Assembly (NCBI RefSeq): GCF_001307275.1
Contig: NZ_CP012831.1
Location: 1,674,001 to 1,738,000 of the forward strand
Direction: 5' to 3'
From: Pseudomonas fluorescens
GTDB lineage: Bacteria; Pseudomonadota; Gammaproteobacteria; Pseudomonadales; Pseudomonadaceae
Length of the DNA: 64,000 nucleotides
The notes below the pieces were generated by a model. The model was not told the DNA's origin. It made no database searches and worked only from the letters and a program-made list of their open reading frames with translations. The number at the start of each line of letters is the position of its first letter. Within the stretch, counting starts at the first letter, position 1. Both the position numbers and the translations under genes were made by a program. Shown here one piece after another: positions 33,085-41,614 of this stretch.

Positions 33085-34791
33085 TTAAATAGATACATCC
33101 AAGCGGAAGTAGATCGGCGCTTCGCGCTCGGTCAGGGCATCCGGACGTTCCAGGGAATGGGCGAAGGTGACGCTGGCGTTCAGGTGCTCACCGCGGGCGA
33201 ACAGCTCCAGCGAGTTGCTCGACATGCGCCCGTGCTCGCTACCGTTGTAGCGATTACCGCGAATCACGCCCTGGTCATAGCCGAGGCTGGTGCCATATTC
33301 GGCAAACACCGGGCGCAGCCACTCCATGGTCACCGGGCGGCTCCAGCGCAGGTCGTTGCGCCAGTAGCCGCCGCTGTCCCCGGACAGCGTCTGGTCCTTG
33401 TAGCCGCGAACCGACGACAGGCCACCCAGGCTCATACGCTGGGGGCTGAACAGCACGTCCTCGCTGCGCTGGCCGGTCATCAGGCTGCTGAAGCTGAAGG
33501 ACTCGCCCCCCAGCATGAAAGGCTGCAAATAGCTGAGGGTGGCGGTGTACTTGCGATAACGCGCATCCGGCAGCCCAGGCCCCGGCTCATGATCGCCCTG
33601 GGCATCGAGGGCGCCGATACCTTGTTGCAGGCCCAGGTCGAGGTTGACGAAGGCATTGCCGATCCGCCGGCCATGGTTGATGCCGAACTGCGCCTCGCTG
33701 ATGCGGTTGCTGCTTTCGGCAAGCTTGCTGTCTTCGATGAAGTTGTTGGTGCGCAGGTACGAAAGGCCGGTGTTGAGTGAAGTCTTGCTCACGGCATCGC
33801 GATGGACCACTCGCTCCAGGCGCACCTGATGGTTCTGGCTGTCGCCACTCTGCTTGAAATTGAAGCCGTTGGCCTGGCCCAACGCCCGGTACTCGCTCTC
33901 GCTGTAGGTGTAGCTCAGGTTCCACCAGCCAAACGGCAGGTTGTAATAGAGCATGCCATTGCGTGAGGTTTTCTGATGGTCGCTGACGGCATCGTGGCCG
34001 CCGCGCAAGGCCAGTTGGTCAGCCAGGCCCAATGGGCTGTCCCAATCCAGGGAAGCGCCCCATTGCTGCTCGCCGGTGCTTTTCTGCCCATCGTTATGCC
34101 GTGACAGGCCGGCGCGCCAGGGTTTCTGCGGGGTGTTGTTGACCCGCACTTCGCTGCCACCGATGTTTTGCCCGGGGGTCAGCTCCATTTGCGCACGGTT
34201 GGACGGCAAACGGTTCAGTTGATCGACCATCTGCTCCATCTCCCGCAGGTTGAGCAGATCGCCGGTTTTGCCGGGAAACGCCATCGCCAACTCACGATCC
34301 GACAGCTGGCTGTTCTCGGCACCTTTCAGACCTTCCAGGCGGCCCTCGACGACCAGCACTTGCAGGTGACCACTGGACAGGTCCTGTTGCGGCAAATAGG
34401 CGCGACTGGTGACCAGGCCCTTCTCCAGGTAGTGGTCGGTAATGACCTTGAGCAACTGGTTAAGCTGCGGCACGCCCAGGCACTGGTTGAGGAAAGGTTT
34501 GAGCAGGCGTTGGCGCTCGCCCTCGGACAACGCATCGGCGCCCTTGAGCTCGATGGTCTTGATCGGGAAGCAACGGGTATCGGCAGGTGCGGTGGGCTGG
34601 GCCGGCTTCGCGTCCTTGCCGGGCAGGTCCTTGAGTTCTTCCAGGCGCCGACGCTGCTCTTCGAGCAGACGGTCCTGGCGCTCACGAATCAGGTCCGTGT
34701 CACCGGGGGTTGGCGCAGCATAAGCAAGTGTTAGCGGAGACAGGCACAGCAAAGCCAGGCACGACCTCGCCCACAGGGCGGGTGAGAACAT
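33085..34791 (-). CDS. cdiB: CdiB/ShlB-family outer-membrane transporter of CdiA
   Basis: There are 568 residues. Signal peptide at 1-26, then an alpha-helical plug-like segment (RERQDRLLEEQRRRLEEL), a POTRA domain (CFPIKTIELKGADALSEGER to about residue 155) and a 16-strand barrel with RGYKDQTLSGDSGGYW, the VRGY/F motif that lies in the barrel of FhaC-type transporters. It ends in hydrophobic RLDVSI. It lies 23 bases upstream of cdiA in the same direction; the order cdiB-cdiA-cdiI is that of the E. coli type. Confidence 0.93.
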   Translation of the reverse strand: MFSPALWARSCLALLCLSPLTLAYAAPTPGDTDLIRERQDRLLEEQRRRLEELKDLPGKDAKPAQPTAPADTRCFPIKTIELKGADALSEGERQRLLKPFLNQCLGVPQLNQLLKVITDHYLEKGLVTSRAYLPQQDLSSGHLQVLVVEGRLEGLKGAENSQLSDRELAMAFPGKTGDLLNLREMEQMVDQLNRLPSNRAQMELTPGQNIGGSEVRVNNTPQKPWRAGLSRHNDGQKSTGEQQWGASLDWDSPLGLADQLALRGGHDAVSDHQKTSRNGMLYYNLPFGWWNLSYTYSESEYRALGQANGFNFKQSGDSQNHQVRLERVVHRDAVSKTSLNTGLSYLRTNNFIEDSKLAESSNRISEAQFGINHGRRIGNAFVNLDLGLQQGIGALDAQGDHEPGPGLPDARYRKYTATLSYLQPFMLGGESFSFSSLMTGQRSEDVLFSPQRMSLGGLSSVRGYKDQTLSGDSGGYWRNDLRWSRPVTMEWLRPVFAEYGTSLGYDQGVIRGNRYNGSEHGRMSSNSLELFARGEHLNASVTFAHSLERPDALTEREAPIYFRLDVSI

Positions 34792-34911
34792 GTTCGATCC
34801 CTCGATACAGAAATGACAGCAAGCTCGTGAGCGGACGAAGAGCCGAATGCCGGCTTACCCCCATGAAACACCCACGTTGCTGATGCGCAAAACCACGCGC
34901 ACACCAGACCC

Positions 34912-35005
34912 TGCATATCGCTTTCGGTTCAAGAGAGCGGGAATTTTCCATTCAAAAAAGAGACGCGTCTCACAGGACGCGTCGAAAAACACAACACAAA
35001 ACGAC
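34912..35005. repeat. 93-bp direct repeat, right copy; contains the terminator of pipA
   Basis: The sequence is about 91% identical by eye to 20881-20973 and sits between the pipA-like gene and the cdiB promoter. The hairpin GACGCG (34962-34967) with CGCGTC (34978-34983) is followed on the minus strand by TCTTTTTT, a good rho-independent terminator for pipA, whose stop is at 35026. Confidence 0.8.
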
Positions 35006-35025
35006 AGCTCGGATTGCGCAGACGC

Positions 35026-35925
35026 CTACAGACACTCATCCAGGAAACTCACCACGGTTCCCATGCAAGCCATCCGCTCCTCGATATGGGGCATATGGCT
35101 GGAGTGTTCGAACAACGCCCAGCGAATGTCGGGAACATGATCCACATAGGGTTTGACCACCAACGGCGTCGCTTCATCGTATCGGCCTGAAATCAGCAGG
35201 GTCGGCACGCTGATCCGAGGCAAGCGATCGGTGATGGACCAGTCCTTCATGCTGCCGATCACATGGAATTCGGTGGGGCCATTCATGGCGTGGTAAACGG
35301 TAGGATCGGCATCGATCTGGGCAAAGGTACGGGCGACTTCATCGGGCCAGGGCGTGACACGGCAGACATGACGGTCGTAGAAAACCCGAGCGGCCTCAAA
35401 ATACTCGGTAGACGTCAAGGTTCCAGCCCGCTCGTGCTTGAGCAGTGTTTGCTGCACCTCAATGGGTAGAAGCTGGCGCAAGCGATTGACTTCCAGGAGC
35501 CACGTGGACATGTCCGCCGGGGAGTTGGCGATAATCAACGCGCGCAAGCCCGCGGGCTGGAGCACCGCATGTTCGCTGGCCAACATGCCGCCCCAGGATT
35601 GCCCCAACAGTGCGTAATTGTCGCGAATGCCCAGATGATCCAGCAGGTTCTCCAACTCATCGAGAAAGAGCGCCACGTTCCAGAACGAGGGGTCTTTTTC
35701 CGGAAGATGGGTGGAACGCCCATTGCCCAGTTGGTCGTAATGAATCACCGGATAGCCACTGTTGGCAACATCCTTGAAGGCATCGACATAATCGTGTGTA
35801 CAGCCCGGGCCGCCATGCAGGATCAGCAGCGGCGTACGGCCACTGCTGAAGTCGCCAGTGATGCGATACCAGGTCTGATACGGACCAAAAGGCGCAAAGC
35901 CTTCGTGCGTTACGGGAAGATCCAT
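35026..35925 (-). CDS. pipA: proline iminopeptidase-like alpha/beta hydrolase (PipA-type)
   Basis: There are 299 residues from ATG 35925 ([14 protein letters not shown]), with GGAG nine bases upstream; the frame to 35958 is less likely. It has the oxyanion motif [10 protein letters not shown] near residue 38-47, the nucleophile elbow GQSWGG (Ser110), an Asp in SGRYDEATP and the His in [10 protein letters not shown]. It is cytoplasmic and should remove N-terminal proline from short peptides or hydrolyse similar amides. It lies next to the pipR-like gene in the same direction. The arrangement matches the pipR/pipA locus known from Pseudomonas sp. GM79, in which pipA responds to plant extracts. 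Confidence 0.85.
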   Translation of the reverse strand: MDLPVTHEGFAPFGPYQTWYRITGDFSSGRTPLLILHGGPGCTHDYVDAFKDVANSGYPVIHYDQLGNGRSTHLPEKDPSFWNVALFLDELENLLDHLGIRDNYALLGQSWGGMLASEHAVLQPAGLRALIIANSPADMSTWLLEVNRLRQLLPIEVQQTLLKHERAGTLTSTEYFEAARVFYDRHVCRVTPWPDEVARTFAQIDADPTVYHAMNGPTEFHVIGSMKDWSITDRLPRISVPTLLISGRYDEATPLVVKPYVDHVPDIRWALFEHSSHMPHIEERMACMGTVVSFLDECL

Positions 35926-35980
35926 TTCGTGCCGCTCCCTAGAAATACTGCGGAACACGATACCGGGGACTGGACGGCGG

Positions 35981-36002
35981 AATAACTAGAGAAACAGATA
36001 GG
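35981..36002 (-). promoter_or_regulatory. candidate PipR-binding site upstream of pipA
   Basis: On the minus strand this site reads CCTATCTGTTTCTCTAG followed by TTATT. It shares CCTAT-N2-G-N2-T and CTAG(C)TTAT with the dyad at 36861-36885. It lies about 60 bases before the pipA start, between pipR and pipA. Confidence 0.4.
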
Positions 36003-36015
36003 TTTTTACCCGATT

Positions 36016-36777
36016 TCAGCTATCGAGCAACCGATAGTGCACCGCCCTGACCACCGCCTGGACCCGATTCCTGGCGCCGAGCTTGTGCATTGCAGAAGTC
36101 AGGTGGAGGGTGATGGTGGCCAAGGAACGATTCAGTTGCCTGGCGATGTCCGCCGCCGTCAACCCTTCAGCGGCTAATCTCAAGCACTCACGCTCGCGTT
36201 TGGTCAGGCGAACCGGGCATGCGCGGGCTTCCTTGCCGAGCAGCGGAAAAGCCGCCTCTTGCAGGGCATGGGAAATCAGGCTGAAGTCGCCCAGCGTTTG
36301 CCGCACATCCTGCAGGGTGCTCCCCTTCGTATCGGTGCGCAGCCCGGTCAATGTCGCAAAGCCACCTTTGGGCAAATGCATCGGCACCGTCACGCCACAG
36401 GTCATGCGCGAATCCTGCAGGTAGCTCACGACCGGTGCATGACTCTGGCCGATGAACGGCTGCAGCACCGTGTCGGCCTCCGGTCGATAGGACCAGACAA
36501 AAGGAGATATGGCATTGATTGCCAGATGCTGGACGGGGTCGATCTGGTAATAACCTTCTTCACACCAGAGCGAGTGCCAATCACGGGGGGTATTGCGCAA
36601 CTTCAGCACAGCCGGGGTAATCAGTGCCCCATCATGATCCAGCGGCACCGGACTGTAGTCGTACACCAAGGCATCAAAGCCTAGCGCCTGGACCATCCCC
36701 AGGGTGTTATCCATCTGTTCGTCCAGGCTCCTGCCAGACAAAAGACGGGTATTGAAGTCAGACAGCTTGGCCTGCAT
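36016..36777 (-). CDS. pipR: LuxR-family solo regulator, PipR/OryR type
   Basis: There are 253 residues from ATG 36777 (GGGAG eight bases upstream); a GTG at 36831 would add 18 residues. The N-terminal autoinducer-binding domain has the conserved YYQIDPVQH and FVWSY positions, and the C-terminal LuxR helix-turn-helix reads LTKRERECLRLAAEGLTAADIARQLNRS. No luxI lies in the window, so it is a solo. PipR-type proteins respond to plant-derived compounds rather than acyl-homoserine lactones. Context with the pip hydrolases and peptide transporter supports that. Confidence 0.85.
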   Translation of the reverse strand: MQAKLSDFNTRLLSGRSLDEQMDNTLGMVQALGFDALVYDYSPVPLDHDGALITPAVLKLRNTPRDWHSLWCEEGYYQIDPVQHLAINAISPFVWSYRPEADTVLQPFIGQSHAPVVSYLQDSRMTCGVTVPMHLPKGGFATLTGLRTDTKGSTLQDVRQTLGDFSLISHALQEAAFPLLGKEARACPVRLTKRERECLRLAAEGLTAADIARQLNRSLATITLHLTSAMHKLGARNRVQAVVRAVHYRLLDS

Positions 36778-36860
36778 CCATTCAGCTCCCTTATTAATTT
36801 CAATCCTGAAATCGTGCAAGTAGAATGCCACGCCTGAGCGAGGGAATGCCAGAGATCAAA

Positions 36861-36885
36861 CCTATAAGAATTGCTAGCTTATGGG
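36861..36885. promoter_or_regulatory. lux-box-like dyad between pipR and the divergent hydrolase gene
   Basis: CCTATAAG and CTTATGGG form an inverted repeat with one mismatch around nine bases, a length similar to LuxR-type sites. It lies 55 bases before the plus-strand hydrolase gene and 85 before pipR, so it may serve both directions. Confidence 0.45.
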
Positions 36886-36939
36886 CGCGTAGCTTCCTCG
36901 GTAAGGTTTAGCCAACGGGCGCACCTGAGCAGGAGAGCA

Positions 36940-37830
36940 ATGATGTGGCGTGAGATCGAGCCAGACCAGCGGTACGACGTGGAAGTCGATGGTCATCGTC
37001 TGGTGGCCTATGGCTTTGGCGACGGCGACGACGTGCTGTTGTGCCTCAATGGCGGGCCGGGATTGCCTTGCGATTATCTGCGTGACAGCCATGGCTGGCT
37101 CAAGGAAAAGGGCTTGCGGGTCATCGCTTTCGATCAGTTGGGGACCGGCGCCTCGGCCAGGCCTACTGACGAATCCCTGTGGGACATCACCCGCTATGTG
37201 GCGGAGGTAGAGACCGTCCGCCAAGCCCTCGACCTGGGCAAAGTGCACCTGCTGGGGCACTCCTGGGGTGGCTGGCTGGCGATCGAGTACGCCATTCATC
37301 ACCCTCAATCGCTGAAAACCCTGATCCTGGAAAATACCGCCGGCGATATTCCTCATCTGTCCCTGGAGCTGGGGCGTCTGCGGGCTGCCCTGGGCAGTGA
37401 GACCGTCGCGATGATGCAGCGCCATGAAGCCTTGGGCACCCTGGATCATCCGCAATACCAGGCGGCCATCACCCTGCTCAACTACCGCCATGTCTGCCGT
37501 CTGGACGAGTGGCCAGCACCGGTGACACGTTCCCTGGGCGACTGGAACATGGGGCCTTACATGACCATGCAGGGCCCCAACGAATTTCTCTATACCGGCA
37601 ATCTCAAGGACTGGAATCGCATCGAGCAGATGGCCGGCTTCGAAATGCCTGTGCTGATCACCACCGGTCAACATGATGAACTGACGCCAGCCTGTGCGAT
37701 GCGCATGAAAATGGCGCTCAAGGATGTACAACTGAATGTGTTCCCCAACAGCAGCCACATGCCGTTCTACGAAGAGCCCCAAGCCTACTTCCCAGTCCTG
37801 CTGGACTTTCTGCACCGCCATCGGAACTAG
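36940..37830 (+). CDS. second proline iminopeptidase-like alpha/beta hydrolase of the pip locus
   Basis: There are 296 residues. Two ATGs stand side by side; the ribosome site AGGAG is four bases before 36940 and seven before 36943, so the second may be the real start. Motifs: CLNGGPGLPCDYL (an N in place of the usual H of HGGPG), nucleophile GHSWGG (Ser108), and the catalytic His in NSSHMPFYEE. It is a cytoplasmic peptidase or amidase of the same family as pipA. It begins the plus-strand operon; the permease gene follows 3 bases later. Confidence 0.87.
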   Translation: MMWREIEPDQRYDVEVDGHRLVAYGFGDGDDVLLCLNGGPGLPCDYLRDSHGWLKEKGLRVIAFDQLGTGASARPTDESLWDITRYVAEVETVRQALDLGKVHLLGHSWGGWLAIEYAIHHPQSLKTLILENTAGDIPHLSLELGRLRAALGSETVAMMQRHEALGTLDHPQYQAAITLLNYRHVCRLDEWPAPVTRSLGDWNMGPYMTMQGPNEFLYTGNLKDWNRIEQMAGFEMPVLITTGQHDELTPACAMRMKMALKDVQLNVFPNSSHMPFYEEPQAYFPVLLDFLHRHRN

Positions 37831-37833
37831 CCC

Positions 37834-38781
37834 ATGAACCTGGCGCGCTACCGTTTCATACTGTCGCGCCCGCTACAGCTATTGCCGGTGCTGTTTGGCA
37901 TCAGCATGATCACCTTTGTGCTCGTGCGCTCGATCCCCGGGGACCCCGCCAGGGCGCTGCTGGGCTCGCGCAGCACGCCGGAGGCGCTGATCAGGATTCG
38001 TGCCCAGTACGGTCTCGACCAGCCCTTGTGGATGCAGTACTTCTACTTTCTCAAGAACCTGCTCAAAGGCGATCTCGGCCAATCGCTGCTCTACAAAGTC
38101 GATGCCTTGCAACTGATCAGTACCCGCATTGAACCAACCCTGTTCCTGGTGCTCGGCAGCGTACTGCTGGCGCTGCTGATTGCCGTGCCACTGGCCACGG
38201 TAGCGGCACGCAACAAGAGCGGTTGGCAGGATCATCTGATTCGCCTGTTCACCACGGCAGGGCTCGGCATGCCGGCGTTCTGGCTCGGCATCATGTTGAT
38301 CCTGCTGCTCAGTGTGCAGTTGGGACTGTTCCCGGTCTCAGGCTATGGACGTACAGGGTGGGACAAACTGCATCACATGGTTTTGCCGTGCCTGACCATT
38401 GCCTTGGCACTCTCCGCCGTTCTGGTGCGCAACCTGCGCGCGAGCATGCTCATGGAGCTACAAGCCGATCATGCCACCGCCGCACGGGCCCGGGGCTTGT
38501 CCGAGCGGGCGATATTTCGCCGGCATGTGCTGCCCAACTCCCTGGTACCGGCGGTCAACCTGCTGGCGGTAAATATCGGCTGGTTGATCAGCGGCACGGT
38601 GGTCATCGAAAGTCTGTTTGCCATTCCCGGCATCGGTCAATTGCTGGTACGCGGCATCTTTACCCGCGACTACATGGTGGTCCAAGGCGTGGCCATGGTG
38701 CTGGCCCTCGCCACCGTCACGGTCAATTTCCTCGCCGATGTGCTGACCGTGATGATTGATCCGCGGGTGAACATGCGATGA
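37834..38781 (+). CDS. peptide ABC transporter permease, DppB/OppB type
   Basis: There are 315 residues with six membrane segments. N-terminal LLPVLFGISMITFVLVRSIPGDPA is the DppB hallmark, and the coupling helix region (DHATAARARGLSERAIFRRHVLPN) contacts the ATPase. It forms the pore with the next gene's product. It starts 3 bases after the hydrolase gene and overlaps the next ATG by 4 bases. Confidence 0.9.
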   Translation: MNLARYRFILSRPLQLLPVLFGISMITFVLVRSIPGDPARALLGSRSTPEALIRIRAQYGLDQPLWMQYFYFLKNLLKGDLGQSLLYKVDALQLISTRIEPTLFLVLGSVLLALLIAVPLATVAARNKSGWQDHLIRLFTTAGLGMPAFWLGIMLILLLSVQLGLFPVSGYGRTGWDKLHHMVLPCLTIALALSAVLVRNLRASMLMELQADHATAARARGLSERAIFRRHVLPNSLVPAVNLLAVNIGWLISGTVVIESLFAIPGIGQLLVRGIFTRDYMVVQGVAMVLALATVTVNFLADVLTVMIDPRVNMR

Positions 38782-39635
38782 GCGGCCAGACCCTCAGTCC
38801 CACCTGGCGTCTTGCGCTGCGCTTCGGCTTGCGCAACGGTCGCCTGGCCACCGTGCTAGGCCTGGCGATCCTGTTTGGCTGGCTGTTGCTCGCCCTCTTG
38901 GCACCCTGGGTCGCGCCCTTCGATCCGATTGCCCAGAACACCGATATTCGCCTGCTGGGGCCGAGCCTGGCCCATCCGTTCGGCACGGACAATTTCGGTC
39001 GCGACGTTCTTTCCCGAGTGATCTGGGGTGCGCGCATCGACTTGCAGATTTCCGTGATCGGAGTGGTTTTCCCGTTCTTGATCGGCACTTGCGTCGGCGC
39101 CTTGGCCGGCTATATCGGTGGCCGCTTCGACACGATCTGCATGCGCCTGATCGATATTATCCTGGCCTTCCCCTTCCTGGTGCTGATGTTGGCAATCATG
39201 GCCATCCTCGGCCCCGGCCTGAGCAGCTTTTATATTGCGATGGCCCTGGTGGGCTGGGTGTCCTATGCACGGCTGATCCGTTCGCAGATCCTGGTGCTCA
39301 AGCAAAGCGATTTCGCCTTGGCGGCCAAAAGCCTGGGCTTCGGCCATGGACGCATTCTGTTTCGGCACCTGTTGCCCAATGCCATGTTCGGTTCGATCGT
39401 GTTTTCCATGTCCGACGCGGTGCTGGTACTGCTCAATGGGGCGGCGGTCAGCTATCTCGGCCTGGGGGTTCAGCCACCCACCGCCGAGTGGGGCACGATG
39501 GTCGCCGAAGGCCAGAGCTTTATCACCAACGCCTGGTGGATCTGCACCTTCCCGGGACTGGCGATCGTCACCTTGGCCATGGGCTTCAGTCTGCTGGCCG
39601 ACGGTGTCGCCGAGCACCTCGGAGAACGCCCATGA
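38778..39635 (+). CDS. peptide ABC transporter permease, DppC/OppC type
   Basis: There are 285 residues. It has FGTDNFGRDVLSRVIWGARID, the DppC periplasmic signature, and the coupling segment SDFALAAKSLGFGHGRILFRHLLPN. It pairs with the DppB-type permease to form the channel. The stop overlaps the next gene's ATG (39632). Confidence 0.9.
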   Translation: MSGQTLSPTWRLALRFGLRNGRLATVLGLAILFGWLLLALLAPWVAPFDPIAQNTDIRLLGPSLAHPFGTDNFGRDVLSRVIWGARIDLQISVIGVVFPFLIGTCVGALAGYIGGRFDTICMRLIDIILAFPFLVLMLAIMAILGPGLSSFYIAMALVGWVSYARLIRSQILVLKQSDFALAAKSLGFGHGRILFRHLLPNAMFGSIVFSMSDAVLVLLNGAAVSYLGLGVQPPTAEWGTMVAEGQSFITNAWWICTFPGLAIVTLAMGFSLLADGVAEHLGERP

Positions 39636-40618
39636 GCACACCGGTGTTGCACGTCGAGGACCTCAGCGTGATCGCCGGCCACGGTGAGGACGAGGTCACG
39701 CTGGTGGATCGCGTGTCATTTGACTTGGCCGAAGGCGAAATCCTCGGTCTGGTGGGTGAAAGCGGCTCAGGCAAGACGATGGCCTGCCGGGCCTTGATGC
39801 GCTTGCTGCCCTCTGCAAACCTGCGGGTCCAAGGCAAGGCCGTGCGCCTTGCCGGCAAGGACCTGCTGACACTGGATGAAGCCGACATGCGGGGCATACG
39901 GGGTCGGCGGCTAGGGATGATTTTTCAGAATCCCGGCAGTCATCTTGACCCGTTGATGCGTATTGGCGAACAGATCGGCGAGGGCATACGCCTGCATCAG
40001 GGGGCGTCCAAGCGTGAAGCACGGGCGAAGGCCATTGATGTGTTACGCCAGGTGGGCATTCCCGATCCGCTAACGCGGGTCGACAGTTTTCCCCATGAGT
40101 TTTCCGGTGGCATGCGTCAACGCGCCATGATCGCCGTGGCATTGGGTTGCAACCCCCAGGTGCTGATCGCCGATGAGCCGACCACTGCCCTGGATGTCAC
40201 GGTACAGGCACAGATCCTGCGCCTGCTCCTGGATTTGCGCGACCAACGTGGGCTGTCAATCATCATGATCACCCACGACCTGGGGATCGTCGCCCAGACC
40301 TGTGATTCCATCGCGGTGATGTACGCCGGTCGGCTCTGCGAACACGGCAACAAGCTTGATCTGCTGGCTCACCCACGACATCCCTATACGGCGGCCCTGA
40401 TCGACTGCCAACCGGCTACCAGCGCCGGCCATGCCATGCTCAGAACCATCGCCGGCCAGCCGCCTCTGCTGGATGCGCTGCCCACCGGTTGCCGCTTCAA
40501 TCCTCGCTGCCTTCAACAGGGCAGCCAGTGCACGCGGCTGTTGCCACAGATGCAAGTCACGACAGAGGCACACCGAGTTGCCTGCCATTACCCGCAGCCT
40601 GTGGAAGCTTCGTCATGA
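39632..40618 (+). CDS. peptide ABC transporter ATP-binding protein, DppD/OppD type
   Basis: There are 328 residues from ATG 39632; the longer frame to 39089 is antisense-free but belongs to the upstream permease in another frame. Walker A is GESGSGKT, the ABC signature FSGGMRQRA, Walker B VLIADEPT and the oligopeptide-specific C-terminal RCLQQGSQC region, where cysteines bind an Fe-S site in this family. It powers uptake in the inner membrane together with the next ATPase. Confidence 0.9.
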   Translation: MSTPVLHVEDLSVIAGHGEDEVTLVDRVSFDLAEGEILGLVGESGSGKTMACRALMRLLPSANLRVQGKAVRLAGKDLLTLDEADMRGIRGRRLGMIFQNPGSHLDPLMRIGEQIGEGIRLHQGASKREARAKAIDVLRQVGIPDPLTRVDSFPHEFSGGMRQRAMIAVALGCNPQVLIADEPTTALDVTVQAQILRLLLDLRDQRGLSIIMITHDLGIVAQTCDSIAVMYAGRLCEHGNKLDLLAHPRHPYTAALIDCQPATSAGHAMLRTIAGQPPLLDALPTGCRFNPRCLQQGSQCTRLLPQMQVTTEAHRVACHYPQPVEASS

Positions 40619-41586
40619 CCCTGTTGCACGTGAAAGATCTGCAGGTGCGCTTTGCCGCCCCTGGCAGTGGTCCGTTCGGAATCAACAGGCAATGGGTGAA
40701 AGCCGTCAACGGAGTGTCGCTGAGTCTGGCCGCCGGAGAGGTGCTTGGGTTGGTGGGGGAGTCGGGCAGCGGCAAGAGCACCCTGGGTCGGGCCATCTTG
40801 CGCCTCACTGAGGTCAGCGCCGGACAAATCCTGTTCGATGGCGTGGATATGGCTCAAGGCAAGCGTATCGACATCGAGCGACTGCGCCACGAAACCGCGA
40901 TGATTTTCCAGGATCCTTATACCGCCCTCAATCCACGGATGAGCATTGGCGACACTCTGGCTGAAGTGCTGCGCGTGCGCTGTGCGATCCCTGCATCGCT
41001 GATTCGCCAGCGGGTCGATGAACTGCTGAACCTGGTCGGCCTGCGACCGGAGCTGGCCCACCGCAAACCGGGTTCGTTGAGTGGCGGTCAATGCCAACGT
41101 GTGGGGATCGCTCGGGCACTGGCCATCGAGCCACGGTTGATCATCGCCGATGAATGCGTGGCCGCGCTGGACGTTTCCATCCAGGGACAGATCATCAACC
41201 TGCTGCTGGAGCTGCGACAGCGCATGAACCTGGCGATTCTGTTCATCGCTCACGACCTGGCGATCGTTCGGCGGCTCTGTGATCGGGTCGCCGTGATGTA
41301 CCTCGGCGAGATCGTCGAGCAAGGGCCCACGGAGACCGTGTTCAGCAGCCCGCGGCATCCTTATACCGTCGCGTTGATCCAGTCCATTCCACACATCGAC
41401 CCGACTCGACCGTTGCTGAGCGCCCCCCTGCCTGGCGAGCCACCCAGCCCCCTGAACCTTCCATCCGGCTGCGTTTTTCACCCGCGCTGCCGGTATGCAC
41501 AACCCATCTGCGCGAAAACGCCGCCCCCCAGCCATGACATCAATGGACATCGTTATAGCTGTGTGCTCGGAGAGCCATTGCTCTAA
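40615..41586 (+). CDS. peptide ABC transporter ATP-binding protein, DppF/OppF type
   Basis: There are 323 residues from ATG 40615, overlapping the previous stop. Walker A GESGSGKST, signature LSGGQCQRVG, Walker B LIIADECVAALDVS (a C in place of P) and the oligopeptide C-terminal FHPRCRYAQPIC are present. Together with the DppD-like ATPase it drives transport. The P-to-C change in Walker B DEP is unusual but lies outside the catalytic residues. Confidence 0.9.
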   Translation: MTLLHVKDLQVRFAAPGSGPFGINRQWVKAVNGVSLSLAAGEVLGLVGESGSGKSTLGRAILRLTEVSAGQILFDGVDMAQGKRIDIERLRHETAMIFQDPYTALNPRMSIGDTLAEVLRVRCAIPASLIRQRVDELLNLVGLRPELAHRKPGSLSGGQCQRVGIARALAIEPRLIIADECVAALDVSIQGQIINLLLELRQRMNLAILFIAHDLAIVRRLCDRVAVMYLGEIVEQGPTETVFSSPRHPYTVALIQSIPHIDPTRPLLSAPLPGEPPSPLNLPSGCVFHPRCRYAQPICAKTPPPSHDINGHRYSCVLGEPLL

Positions 41587-41614
41587 AAAACATTCATCAA
41601 TAGGGAGTTTGACC

